Made by a program: the position numbers and the translations under genes. Below are positions 1 to 5,811 of a stretch of 5,811 nucleotides of DNA, one piece after another. The DNA is from Gammaproteobacteria bacterium. Lineage in GTDB: Bacteria > Pseudomonadota > Gammaproteobacteria > GCF-002020875. Each line of letters begins with the position of its first letter. The first letter of the stretch is position 1. The notes beneath the pieces are model-generated. The model was not told the origin of the DNA and ran no database searches. It saw only the letters and a program-made list of their open reading frames with translations. The stretch lies in the NCBI GenBank assembly GCA_018671205.1, contig JABHIC010000365.1, positions 1-5,811 of the forward strand, read 5' to 3'.

Positions 1-44
1 CAGATTCAGAATTTTTTGATAAAAGTTAATTTTTTTATAAGAGG
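1..44. other. AT-rich non-coding stretch downstream of nadC
   Basis: This short stretch between the window edge and the nadC stop codon is strongly AT-rich, unlike the GC-rich genes beside it. It contains an AT-only imperfect inverted repeat, with arms at 16-24 and 33-40 and one bulged base. Read in the direction of nadC transcription the hairpin is not followed by a run of T, so it is a poor match to an intrinsic terminator. Transcription of the nadC operon may end here, but the sequence does not prove it. No coding region is seen. Confidence 0.4.
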
Positions 45-884
45 CTACTCTGAGCGTGACAGTCGCATCGAGAGGTCAATGGCGCGGATATGTTTGGTCA
101 GTGCCCCTATGGATATATAGTCTACTCCGGTAGCGGCAATGGCTCTGAGCTGCTCCACCGAGACATTACCGGAGACCTCCAGTTTTACCCGCTGCTGGCT
201 CAGAGCAACCGCAGCCTCCATCTCTGTGAGGGTGAAATTATCCAGCATAATGGTGTCGCACTCCGCCTCCAGTGCCTGAGCCAGTTCGTCCAGTGACTCC
301 ACCTCCACCTCCACCGGGCGTTCGGGAGCGAGGGTACGTGCCCGGCTTACGGCGGCCGCGATGGAGCCAGAGGCGGCAATATGGTTCTCCTTGATCAGGA
401 AAGCATCATAGAGCCCCATTCGGTGGTTATAGCCCCCGCCACACTGTACGGCATATTTTTGTGCTGCACGCAGACCCGGCAGGGTCTTGCGGGTATCGAG
501 CAGCTGGGTTGGGCTCTCTCCAAGTTGCTCGACATAGTGGCGGGTGGTGGTGGCTGTGGCAGAGAGGGTCTGGAGAAAATTCATTGCGGTTCGTTCTGCC
601 GTCAGCAAGTTACGTGCATTCCCCTCTATCATGAGCAGAGGCTGATCGGCAGCGGCACTCTCCCCCTCCCGGAGCTGCCACTGCAGGCTTGTGCCGGGGT
701 CGAGTTGATGAAAAGTGCGTTCTACCCAGGCGATACCACAAAGTACCATCGGTTCACGGGTGAGAATAGTTGCTGTGGCCCGTTGGTGGGCGGGAATCAG
801 CTGTGCGGTGATATCGCCACTACGGATATCCTCCTCCAGTGCCTCTGCAACGCAGCGTTGTAGCGTGGGATCATTCGGATTCAT
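45..884 (-). CDS. nadC: Nicotinate-nucleotide pyrophosphorylase (quinolinate phosphoribosyltransferase)
   Basis: NadC is the cytoplasmic enzyme that converts quinolinate and PRPP to nicotinate mononucleotide, CO2 and pyrophosphate in de novo NAD synthesis. The 279-residue product has the family layout: an N-terminal alpha/beta sandwich with EEDIRSGDIT (17-26), AERTAMNFLQ (96-105), then the barrel with TRKTLPGLR (131-139), CGGGYNHR (148-155), LIKENH (163-168), EVEVE (192-196), LDNF (214-217) and GVDYISIGALTK (253-264). These carry the basic residues that bind quinolinate and PRPP phosphates. The frame is open up to an ATG at 941, but the ATG at 884 is preferred: it gives the normal family length and begins directly before the conserved domain. 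With this start the gene overlaps the upstream ATPase stop by 14 bp. No good ribosome binding site is seen, which suggests translational coupling. The usual SGIAT-like motif reads SATAT here, a minor variation. Identification is secure. Confidence 0.96.
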   Translation of the reverse strand: MNPNDPTLQRCVAEALEEDIRSGDITAQLIPAHQRATATILTREPMVLCGIAWVERTFHQLDPGTSLQWQLREGESAAADQPLLMIEGNARNLLTAERTAMNFLQTLSATATTTRHYVEQLGESPTQLLDTRKTLPGLRAAQKYAVQCGGGYNHRMGLYDAFLIKENHIAASGSIAAAVSRARTLAPERPVEVEVESLDELAQALEAECDTIMLDNFTLTEMEAAVALSQQRVKLEVSGNVSVEQLRAIAATGVDYISIGALTKHIRAIDLSMRLSRSE

Positions 885-2343
885 GCTTTTTCTGTAACTC
901 TTTTCGGGTTGTGGTCTGTTGTTGTAGCAAGGTCTCGGCATACGCTTCTATCGGTACCATACCTGCTGCAATCGCCTCTTTGCGGATCTCTTCCGCGTTA
1001 ACCCCATTGTGAATCTGCTCTCGCAGCGCAGGGGTAAGCTCCATCAGCTCATAGAGAGGCAAGCGCCCATAGTAACCACTCTGGTTACAGTGGTTGCAGC
1101 CGGATTGCTCGGGCTCAGTTCCATGACAGTGGTCACATACCTTTCTGATCAGCCGTTGAGAGAGTACCCCCAGCAGGGTATCTTGCAGGGTATAGGACTC
1201 TAGCCCCATCTCCAGTAGTCGGGGGATCGTGCTGGGCGCGTCCCCGGTATGGAGTGTGCTGAGAACCAAATGCCCGGTATAGGCACTCTGGAGGGCAATT
1301 TTTGCGGTCTCCTGATCACGAATTTCCCCGATCAGAATGATGTCTGGATCATGTCGCAACACATGGCGCAGGTTATTGGCAAAGCTCTTGCCGGTTGCCT
1401 CATTGATCTCAATCTGGCGTACACGATCCATCTGGTACTCGACCGGATCTTCTAGGCTGATAATATTGTGTTGCTGCTGCCGTAACTCACGCATTGCGGC
1501 ATAGAGGGTGGTTGACTTACCCGATCCGGTTGGGCCCGTGACCAGAATCAGGCCGCTCTTCTGTTGCAGCATCTGGCGCAGTTTCTGCTCATCTCGTGGC
1601 CGAAAACCAATCTCGGAGAGGCTGCGCAGTCCACTTTTGGGATCCAGAATACGCACCACCACACTCTCTCCCTCAAGTACGGGAAGGGTAGAGATGCGCA
1701 GGTCAACCTGTCGCCCCTCAATTGAGTAGTGGTGAGCCCCATCCTGAGGGTGGCGCTGCTCGGCAATATCCATATTGGCCAGGATCTTGATGCGGCTGAC
1801 CACCGCGGGATAGCGCGTTGTATCAATCGGCTGGCGCAACTGTAGCACCCCATCAATTCGGTAGCGCATCTCCACCTGATGCTGGAGTGGGCGGAGATGA
1901 ATATCAGAGGCACGCTGGTGGATTGCATCCTGCAGAATCTGATGAACCAGGGTAACCACCTGTTGCCCCTCTGGTGGCTCAGCCCATTTTCGCTGGGGGA
2001 TCTTAATGGTGAGTTGATGTCCACTCTCCTGAGGGAGAAAGAGGTGTACCGGGTGGGTCTCTGTTGAGAGATTATAGAGGTGGTCTCCAGCGCTGTCCTG
2101 TTGATGGCTCTCTGCCTCACTGGATAGGGTAGAGCCATCTGAAAAAAGGATCTGAAAGGAGAAGAGAGAGCCCCGGGGGTGGGGGGCATGGTGGTAGAGG
2201 TGGCTGAGTTGCGCAAGCGGGAGCTGCTGGGGCTGACCGGCCAGGCTATAGTGGATCAGCCGCTGTTGTGAGTCGATCTTGATCAATTGACCGTGGATGG
2301 TACTCCCACTCAGCAGATAACCAAAGAAAGGGGGGTTACTCAT
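871..2343 (-). CDS. GspE/PilB-family secretion or type IV pilus assembly ATPase, atypical N-terminus
   Basis: This is a cytoplasmic hexameric ATPase of the type II secretion/type IV pilus family, 490 residues from the preferred ATG. The core is intact: SDIHLRP (146-152), Walker A GPTGSGKS (270-277), Asp box around SLEDPVEY (296-303), Walker B DPDIILIGEIRD (332-343) with Glu340, His box TGHLVLSTLHTGDA (356-369), and a zinc site of two CxxC pairs at Cys403/406 and Cys416/419. Residues 1-125 do not resemble the helical MshEN/T2SSE_N domain; they look beta-rich, with an LFSDGSTL segment at 67-74. Only nine residues separate the CxxC pairs, fewer than the roughly 25-30 I expect in PilB or GspE. 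The frame extends upstream to 2466, but that stretch overlaps the pilin gene and looks non-domain-like; ATG at 2343 overlaps the pilin stop by 8 bp. Whether it powers pilus extension, a pseudopilus or another machine cannot be decided from the window. Confidence 0.9.
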   Translation of the reverse strand: MSNPPFFGYLLSGSTIHGQLIKIDSQQRLIHYSLAGQPQQLPLAQLSHLYHHAPHPRGSLFSFQILFSDGSTLSSEAESHQQDSAGDHLYNLSTETHPVHLFLPQESGHQLTIKIPQRKWAEPPEGQQVVTLVHQILQDAIHQRASDIHLRPLQHQVEMRYRIDGVLQLRQPIDTTRYPAVVSRIKILANMDIAEQRHPQDGAHHYSIEGRQVDLRISTLPVLEGESVVVRILDPKSGLRSLSEIGFRPRDEQKLRQMLQQKSGLILVTGPTGSGKSTTLYAAMRELRQQQHNIISLEDPVEYQMDRVRQIEINEATGKSFANNLRHVLRHDPDIILIGEIRDQETAKIALQSAYTGHLVLSTLHTGDAPSTIPRLLEMGLESYTLQDTLLGVLSQRLIRKVCDHCHGTEPEQSGCNHCNQSGYYGRLPLYELMELTPALREQIHNGVNAEEIRKEAIAAGMVPIEAYAETLLQQQTTTRKELQKKHESE

Positions 2344-2788
2344 GGTCAAACCAGCTCTCAATCGTGGGGGCAGCACCCGTGGCACCAGAGAGTTGCATAG
2401 TGAGTGTACGACGGGATCCGGAATGGGGGTGGAGCCCCACACTCTGAACGGTATAAGTGGCTCCACTTCGGCTCACCGTGGTGCTGAACTGACTCTCTCC
2501 CAGAACACCACCGAATGATGTCGCAAGCTGACGGTTCTGATGGTTGTTAAGCGCCTGTTGCAGCCCCGCCTCTGCGGCATACTGTGCCGCAGTCGAAAAA
2601 CGGAAGTTGCTCGCCATCTTCTCCTCCAGTAGTGCAGCCTCCATTGCACCCAGTCCGAGCATACTCATCAGGGTAAGCAGTAACAGGCTGAGAACCAGCG
2701 TACTGCCTCTCTGGCTGCGGGGGGTGGGGAGTGGATGGAGTAACGAGTAGGACAAAACTGGGTTATGATTAATGAATGGTTGATCCAT
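2336..2788 (-). CDS. PilX-type minor pilin (prepilin-like protein)
   Basis: This is a 150-residue protein with a prepilin-like N-terminus: a 28-residue leader ending SQRG, a probable cleavage site after Gly28, then a hydrophobic helix (about 30-48). It is followed by LLEEKMASNFR (53-63) and QYAAEAGLQQAL (69-80), the pattern of the PilX N-terminal domain of type IV pilus minor pilins. The C-terminal YTVQSVG...RRTLTMQLS (112-133) resembles the end of such proteins, so the gene looks complete though short. The +5 residue of the mature protein is Leu rather than Glu, as also occurs in some minor pilins. It would be membrane-inserted and processed by a prepilin peptidase not present here. It is first in the minus-strand operon and overlaps the ATPase gene by 8 bp. 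No clear ribosome binding site precedes the ATG, so the exact start and leader length are uncertain. I avoid a gene symbol because the match is at domain level. Confidence 0.82.
   Translation of the reverse strand: MDQPFINHNPVLSYSLLHPLPTPRSQRGSTLVLSLLLLTLMSMLGLGAMEAALLEEKMASNFRFSTAAQYAAEAGLQQALNNHQNRQLATSFGGVLGESQFSTTVSRSGATYTVQSVGLHPHSGSRRTLTMQLSGATGAAPTIESWFDHE
2741..2769 (+). promoter_or_regulatory. Possible weak promoter for the cobU operon
   Basis: A TATGAT hexamer at 2764-2769 matches five of six bases of the sigma-70 -10 element and lies about 40 bp upstream of the cobU start. The hexamer 17 bp further upstream (2741-2746, TAACGA) matches the -35 consensus poorly, and there is no extended -10. 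The site lies inside the 5' end of the divergent pilin gene, which is where a cobU promoter must lie given the 19 bp gap. This is a suggestion from position and one hexamer only. Confidence 0.2.
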
Positions 2789-2796
2789 TCTACTGC

Positions 2797-2801
2797 AAGA
2801 G
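2797..2801 (+). promoter_or_regulatory. Ribosome binding site of cobU
   Basis: AAGAG sits six bases before the ATG at 2808 and supports that start. It lies in the 19 bp gap between the divergent operons. Confidence 0.5.
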
Positions 2802-2807
2802 TGAGAG

Positions 2808-3332
2808 ATGAGAGAATTGATTCTTGGTGGTGTCCGTTCCGGTAAGAGCCGTTATGCGGAAGAGCAGGCGTTGGGAAGGGGGGGAGAGCTGCTCTATCTG
2901 GCGACAGCAACGGCTGGAGACGGAGAGATGGCGCAGAGAATTGTTCACCATCAGCAGCAGCGTTCCCCCCGCTGGCAGTTAATTGAGGAGCCGATAGCAC
3001 TGCCTCAGATGTTGCAGCAGGAGGCGAAAGAGGGGCGCACAATAGTTGTGGAATGTCTGACCCTATGGCTGACCAACCTATTGATGGATGATGATGAGGT
3101 TGTGTTGAGGTGGCAGCAGGACTGGTTGGTTGAGCTGCTGCCTACACTGTCTGGAAATATTCTGCTGGTCAGTAATGAGGTGGGGATGGGGGTGGTACCG
3201 CCATCCCCACTCAGTCGTCGGTTTTGTGATGAGTCAGGGCGACTGCATCAGAGGCTGGCTCAATGTTGTGAACGGGTGACCTGGGTGGTTGCCGGGTTAC
3301 CACAAACCCTAAAGGGGATAGAGCATGGTTGA
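2808..3332 (+). CDS. cobU: Adenosylcobinamide kinase / adenosylcobinamide-phosphate guanylyltransferase
   Basis: CobU is the bifunctional cytoplasmic enzyme that phosphorylates adenosylcobinamide and then transfers GMP to give adenosylcobinamide-GDP, the activated half of the cobalamin nucleotide loop. The 174-residue product has the family length. It begins almost at once with the P-loop GGVRSGKS (7-14). RIVHH (44-48) holds the histidine that is guanylated in the Salmonella enzyme, most likely His47 by alignment from memory. VECLTLWLTNLL and SNEVGMGVVP are the other conserved blocks, and the C-terminal VAGLPQTLKG is typical. The ATG has a plausible ribosome binding site. The stop overlaps the cobT start by 8 bp. 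As first gene of the plus-strand operon, it has no upstream space for a cobalamin riboswitch. A G7 run lies at 2878-2884. Identification is secure; this form (CobP/CobU) is the usual proteobacterial one. Confidence 0.96.
   Translation: MRELILGGVRSGKSRYAEEQALGRGGELLYLATATAGDGEMAQRIVHHQQQRSPRWQLIEEPIALPQMLQQEAKEGRTIVVECLTLWLTNLLMDDDEVVLRWQQDWLVELLPTLSGNILLVSNEVGMGVVPPSPLSRRFCDESGRLHQRLAQCCERVTWVVAGLPQTLKGIEHG
3311..3317 (+). promoter_or_regulatory. Ribosome binding site of cobT
   Basis: AAAGGGG lies inside the end of cobU, seven bases before the cobT ATG at 3325. It is the strongest Shine-Dalgarno-like site I noticed in the window and fixes the overlapping start. Confidence 0.6.
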
Positions 3333-4374
3333 TGGTTGGTGGAAGGGGGCTGTCTGCTCCCTGGATAAAAAACAGCATCGTGCCGCATTGGCACAGCAGG
3401 AGATATTAACCAAACCACCGGGATCACTGGGTAAATTGGAGCAGCTGCCCCCTCTGTTGGCATCGATGCAGAGGAGGGAAAAACCACAGATTGGCCACCC
3501 CTGGATTACCATTTTTGCGGCTGACCACGGGGTGGCACAACAGGGGGTTTCTGCCTTTCCTCAGGCGGTCACCGCAGAGATGGTACGAAATTTCTCAGCT
3601 GGTGGAGCAGCCATCGCGGTATTGGCGCACCATCTGGGGGCGACTCTGGAGGTGGTTAATGTGGGAACGGTCAGTGAGGTAGAGCCTCTGCAGGGGGTGA
3701 TAGATCGACGTATTGCCGCCGGAACTGAGGATTTCACCCAGGCTGAGGCAATGGTACGTGAGCAGCTGGAGCAGGCACTAACACTGGGTAGAGAGGCGGT
3801 TACTCGTGCTCAGACTGCGGGCGCAGACCTCTATATCGGTGGAGAGATGGGGATTGCCAATACCACCTCTGCTGCGGCTGTAGCGGCGGCACTGTTGGGG
3901 GCTGGCGGTGCGGTGGTGGCGGGCGCTGGTACCGGGCTCGATCTCGCAGGGGTTGAGAGAAAGGCCGCGGTGATTCAGCAGGGGCTGGATCGCCATGCCG
4001 GAGAGCTTGGTGACCCGCTATCAATTTTACAACGTCTGGGCGGTTTTGAAATCGCCGCCTTGGTCGGATCCTATATTGCGGCGGCTCAACAGGGGCTCCC
4101 ACTTCTGATCGATGGTTTTATCACCTCAGTGGCGGCACTGGCAGCCGCACGCATAGCCCCTGAGGTACGTAACTGGATGCTCTTTTCCCACCGCTCGGCA
4201 GAGCAGGGGCATGGGGCGGTTCTGAGGGCACTGGATGCTGAACCCCTGCTGGATCTGGAGATGCGGCTGGGAGAGGGGAGTGGGGCAGCCGTGGCGGTAC
4301 CCCTGCTGCAGCAGGCGTGCTGGCTCCATGCGGAGATGGCTACCTTTACGGGAGCCGGTATCTCCAGAGGTTGA
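3325..4374 (+). CDS. cobT: Nicotinate-nucleotide--dimethylbenzimidazole phosphoribosyltransferase
   Basis: CobT activates the lower-ligand base, transferring phosphoribose from nicotinate mononucleotide to 5,6-dimethylbenzimidazole (or a related base) to give alpha-ribazole phosphate. The 349-residue product has the family length and motifs in order: LTKPPGSLG (28-36), FAADHGV (64-70), GGEMGIANTTSAAA (172-185), GAGTG, LGGFEIAAL, DGFITS, SHRSAEQGH, and RLGEGSGA (314-321). Glu174 and Glu317 fall at exactly the numbers of the two catalytic glutamates described for Salmonella CobT, with Glu317 the proposed general base, so the enzyme should be active. The gene starts inside the last codons of cobU and is followed after one base by cobS. 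Its substrate nicotinate mononucleotide is the product of NadC, encoded on the other side of the divergent gap; the adjacency may be chance. Which base it prefers cannot be read from the sequence. Confidence 0.97.
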   Translation: MVDGWWKGAVCSLDKKQHRAALAQQEILTKPPGSLGKLEQLPPLLASMQRREKPQIGHPWITIFAADHGVAQQGVSAFPQAVTAEMVRNFSAGGAAIAVLAHHLGATLEVVNVGTVSEVEPLQGVIDRRIAAGTEDFTQAEAMVREQLEQALTLGREAVTRAQTAGADLYIGGEMGIANTTSAAAVAAALLGAGGAVVAGAGTGLDLAGVERKAAVIQQGLDRHAGELGDPLSILQRLGGFEIAALVGSYIAAAQQGLPLLIDGFITSVAALAAARIAPEVRNWMLFSHRSAEQGHGAVLRALDAEPLLDLEMRLGEGSGAAVAVPLLQQACWLHAEMATFTGAGISRG

Positions 4375-4375
4375 G

Positions 4376-5119
4376 ATGCAACCACTGATTATCGCCTTTC
4401 AGCTGTTGACTCGCCTGCCCATTCCGTTTGCAGTGGAGCAGAGTGGAAAGAATCGGGGCTACTCTATCCTCTTCTACCCTCTTGTGGGTGCCACGATCGG
4501 GGGGCTGTTGATGCTGCTGGCTTTGCTGCTTGAGGGGCAGCCGGTCACCCTGCAGGCAGCCCTGTTACTGACTCTCTGGGTCGGGTTGACGGGAGGGTTG
4601 CATCTGGATGGGCTGGCAGACAGTGCAGATGCCTGGGTGGGGGGGTTGGGAGATCGGGAGAAGATGCTGGCGATCATGAAAGAGCCCACCTCTGGTCCGA
4701 TGGGGGTGACTGCGATTGTACTGGTCCTGATTGTGAAGTGGAGTGCCCTGGAGGCTCTGCTGGAAGAGGGGCGGTTACTACTGTTGATCTGGTCGCCACT
4801 GCTGGCCCGCACCCTGCTGATTACACTGTTTCAGACCACAATCTATCTGCGAAAAGGGGGGATGGGAGAGTCGCTGGCAGACAATATCCCGGACCGGATA
4901 GCATGGCTGCTGCAACTCAGTGTGGTCGGGGTAGCCCTTATGGCAGGTCTGCATGGGGCGGTGATCCTGCTCTATCTTGGGGGGGCTCTCTTTTATCGCT
5001 GGCTGGTGGTTCGACAGTTGGGAGGTATTACCGGTGATGTGGCGGGGGCAATGGTTGAGAAGATGGAGGTGCTGCTGTTACTGTTAATGGTGTTAATTCA
5101 ACCGAGGATTCTGGGATGA
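4376..5119 (+). CDS. cobS: Adenosylcobinamide-GDP ribazoletransferase (cobalamin synthase)
   Basis: CobS is the inner-membrane enzyme that joins adenosylcobinamide-GDP (from CobU) to alpha-ribazole or its phosphate (from CobT), completing the nucleotide loop. The 247-residue product starts MQPLIIAFQLLTRLPIP, a typical family N-terminus. Conserved blocks are YPLVGATIG (34-42), GGLHLDGLADSADAW (73-87), DREKML (93-98), MKEPTSGPMGV (101-111), and ITGDVAGAMVE (218-228). The acidic residues in the first and last of these probably bind metal and phosphate. Several hydrophobic segments (about 41-52, 60-72, 110-122, 135-151, 179-206, 231-241) fit a multi-pass protein. The frame is open upstream to 4235, but that part overlaps cobT; the ATG at 4376 has AGAGG five bases before it and gives the family length. 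No alpha-ribazole phosphatase gene sits between cobT and cobS, where some pseudomonads have one. Two G7 runs and one G6 run occur in the gene. Confidence 0.95.
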   Translation: MQPLIIAFQLLTRLPIPFAVEQSGKNRGYSILFYPLVGATIGGLLMLLALLLEGQPVTLQAALLLTLWVGLTGGLHLDGLADSADAWVGGLGDREKMLAIMKEPTSGPMGVTAIVLVLIVKWSALEALLEEGRLLLLIWSPLLARTLLITLFQTTIYLRKGGMGESLADNIPDRIAWLLQLSVVGVALMAGLHGAVILLYLGGALFYRWLVVRQLGGITGDVAGAMVEKMEVLLLLLMVLIQPRILG

Positions 5120-5811
5120 TTGAAGTTGCAATGGTTGTTACTACCGCGCTCTTACTGGATCGCTGGCTGGGAGAGTTTCGTCAACTCCATCCAGTGGTTG
5201 GATTTGGTCTGCTGGGCGCTCGTGTGGAGCGTATTCTGTTTCATGGTACGGAACACTCAACCCGTATCTGTGGTGTGGTGGGGTGGGTTGCGATGGTACT
5301 GCCGGTGTTGGTGATCGTGCTTTTGCTATTGCATCTGGAGGGGGTTTTCTATCTTTTGGCAGAGGTCATCGGGCTCTATCTGGTGGTCGCAGGGAGAGGT
5401 CTTGCACTTCATGCAAAGGCGGTTGAGCAGGCATTGAGCCGTGGTGATCCCATCGGGGCACATGAGCGAGTCGAGTGGATGGTGGGAGAGGAGCGTGAAC
5501 CTTTGGATGCTCAGCAGTTGACCTCAGTTACGATTGAGTCGGTGTTGGATAAGGGGAATCGTTCTCTGTTTGCAGCCCTCTTCTGGTTTATAGTGGCGGG
5601 GTTACCGGGTGCTCTGCTATTTCGTGCAGCCAATATACTGGATCAGATGTGGGGCTATAAGAGTGATCGCTACTACCAGTTTGGCTGGTTTACGACTCAC
5701 GTTAATGGGTGGATGAATGCGATTCCGGCACGCCTCACGGCGCTCAGTTATCTGTTGATCGGAAGTAGTGGCTGCGCATGGCGTTGCTGGCGTAAGCAGA
5801 TGCGGGAGAAG
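5116..5811 (+). CDS. cbiB: Adenosylcobinamide-phosphate synthase, divergent, truncated by window edge
   Basis: CbiB (CobD in the Pseudomonas naming) is a membrane enzyme that attaches aminopropanol or its phosphate to adenosylcobyric acid, the step before CobU. The frame is open from an ATG sharing ATGA with the cobS stop to the last base, 232 codons; the family is usually about 300-320, so the C-terminus is missing only because the window ends. Family blocks are LLLDRWLGE (12-20), HPVVGFG (25-31), GRGLALHAKAVEQAL (93-107), ALFWFIVAGLPGALLFRAAN (154-173), LDQMWGY (175-181) and NAIPARLTAL (201-210). However, three near-invariant motifs are altered: the RDT-like motif reads EER (125-127), ENGSD-like reads DKGNR (145-149), and ARLDD-like reads THVNG (194-198). 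The comparison is from memory. The gene may be a divergent functional type or a degenerating one. Base composition resembles its neighbours, and there is no frameshift. Confidence 0.9.
   Translation, partial: MIEVAMVVTTALLLDRWLGEFRQLHPVVGFGLLGARVERILFHGTEHSTRICGVVGWVAMVLPVLVIVLLLLHLEGVFYLLAEVIGLYLVVAGRGLALHAKAVEQALSRGDPIGAHERVEWMVGEEREPLDAQQLTSVTIESVLDKGNRSLFAALFWFIVAGLPGALLFRAANILDQMWGYKSDRYYQFGWFTTHVNGWMNAIPARLTALSYLLIGSSGCAWRCWRKQMREK

Noticed and set aside
16..40. AT-only hairpin considered as an intrinsic terminator for nadC
   Set aside because: The stem has no G-C pairs, contains a bulge, and no T-run follows it in the direction of nadC transcription.
381..863. 160-codon open frame on the plus strand
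   Set aside because: It lies wholly antisense to nadC, whose motifs are unmistakable, and its translation has no recognisable domain.
1548..2216. 222-codon open frame on the minus strand in another frame
   Set aside because: It overlaps the ATPase gene on the same strand; the composition looks like a frame-shifted reading, and the ATPase frame carries all the motifs.
2321..2343. C6 tract at the start of the ATPase gene considered as a phase-variation switch
   Set aside because: Six bases is short for slippage-based switching and the pilin stop codon precedes it, so slippage would not fuse the genes.
2668..3042. 124-codon minus-strand frame spanning the divergent gap
   Set aside because: It overlaps both the pilin and the 5' part of cobU and its low-complexity translation has no family features.
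4086..4385. Minus-strand open frames opposite cobT, and similar ones opposite cobS
   Set aside because: They are rich in Ser, Arg and Pro as expected for the antisense of a GC-rich gene, and cobT and cobS are secure.
4738..5037. 99-codon plus-strand frame within cobS
   Set aside because: It is an alternative frame of cobS with no motif or start signal.

Overview
The window looks like part of a gammaproteobacterial chromosome. It has moderately high GC, tightly packed and overlapping genes, a quinolinate phosphoribosyltransferase next to a type IV pilus-type ATPase (a neighbourhood also seen around nadC in Escherichia coli and Pseudomonas), and gammaproteobacterial-looking cobalamin genes. 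The genus cannot be read from the sequence. No RNA gene, insertion sequence, CRISPR array or integration site is visible.

Left half (about 45-2788, all on the minus strand): three genes that overlap head to tail. In transcription order they are a small PilX-type minor pilin (2788-2336), a GspE/PilB-type secretion or pilus ATPase (2343-871) and nadC (884-45). The overlaps are 8 and 14 bp, so they are probably one transcript with coupled translation. No platform protein (PilC), prepilin peptidase or major pilin is present, so the pilin and ATPase presumably work with parts encoded elsewhere. The ATPase is unusual: its N-terminal domain is not the usual helical one and its zinc loop is short. 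Positions 1-44, beyond nadC, are AT-rich with no gene.

Right half (2808-5811, all on the plus strand): a late cobalamin operon, cobU, cobT, cobS and cbiB (also called cobD). The first two overlap by 8 bp, the next pair is 1 bp apart and the last pair shares ATGA. CobU makes AdoCbi-GDP, CobT makes alpha-ribazole phosphate and CobS joins them. CbiB acts just before them, adding the aminopropanol arm. The last gene runs off the right edge.

The two operons diverge from a gap of only 19 bp (2789-2807), so promoters must lie inside the opposing gene, and there is no room for a cobalamin riboswitch next to cobU.

The points most worth following up are the CbiB protein, which is well conserved overall but changed at three of the family's most invariant motifs, and the atypical ATPase paired with a PilX-like pilin. 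I do not see a clearly new multi-gene system; the rest is conventional.
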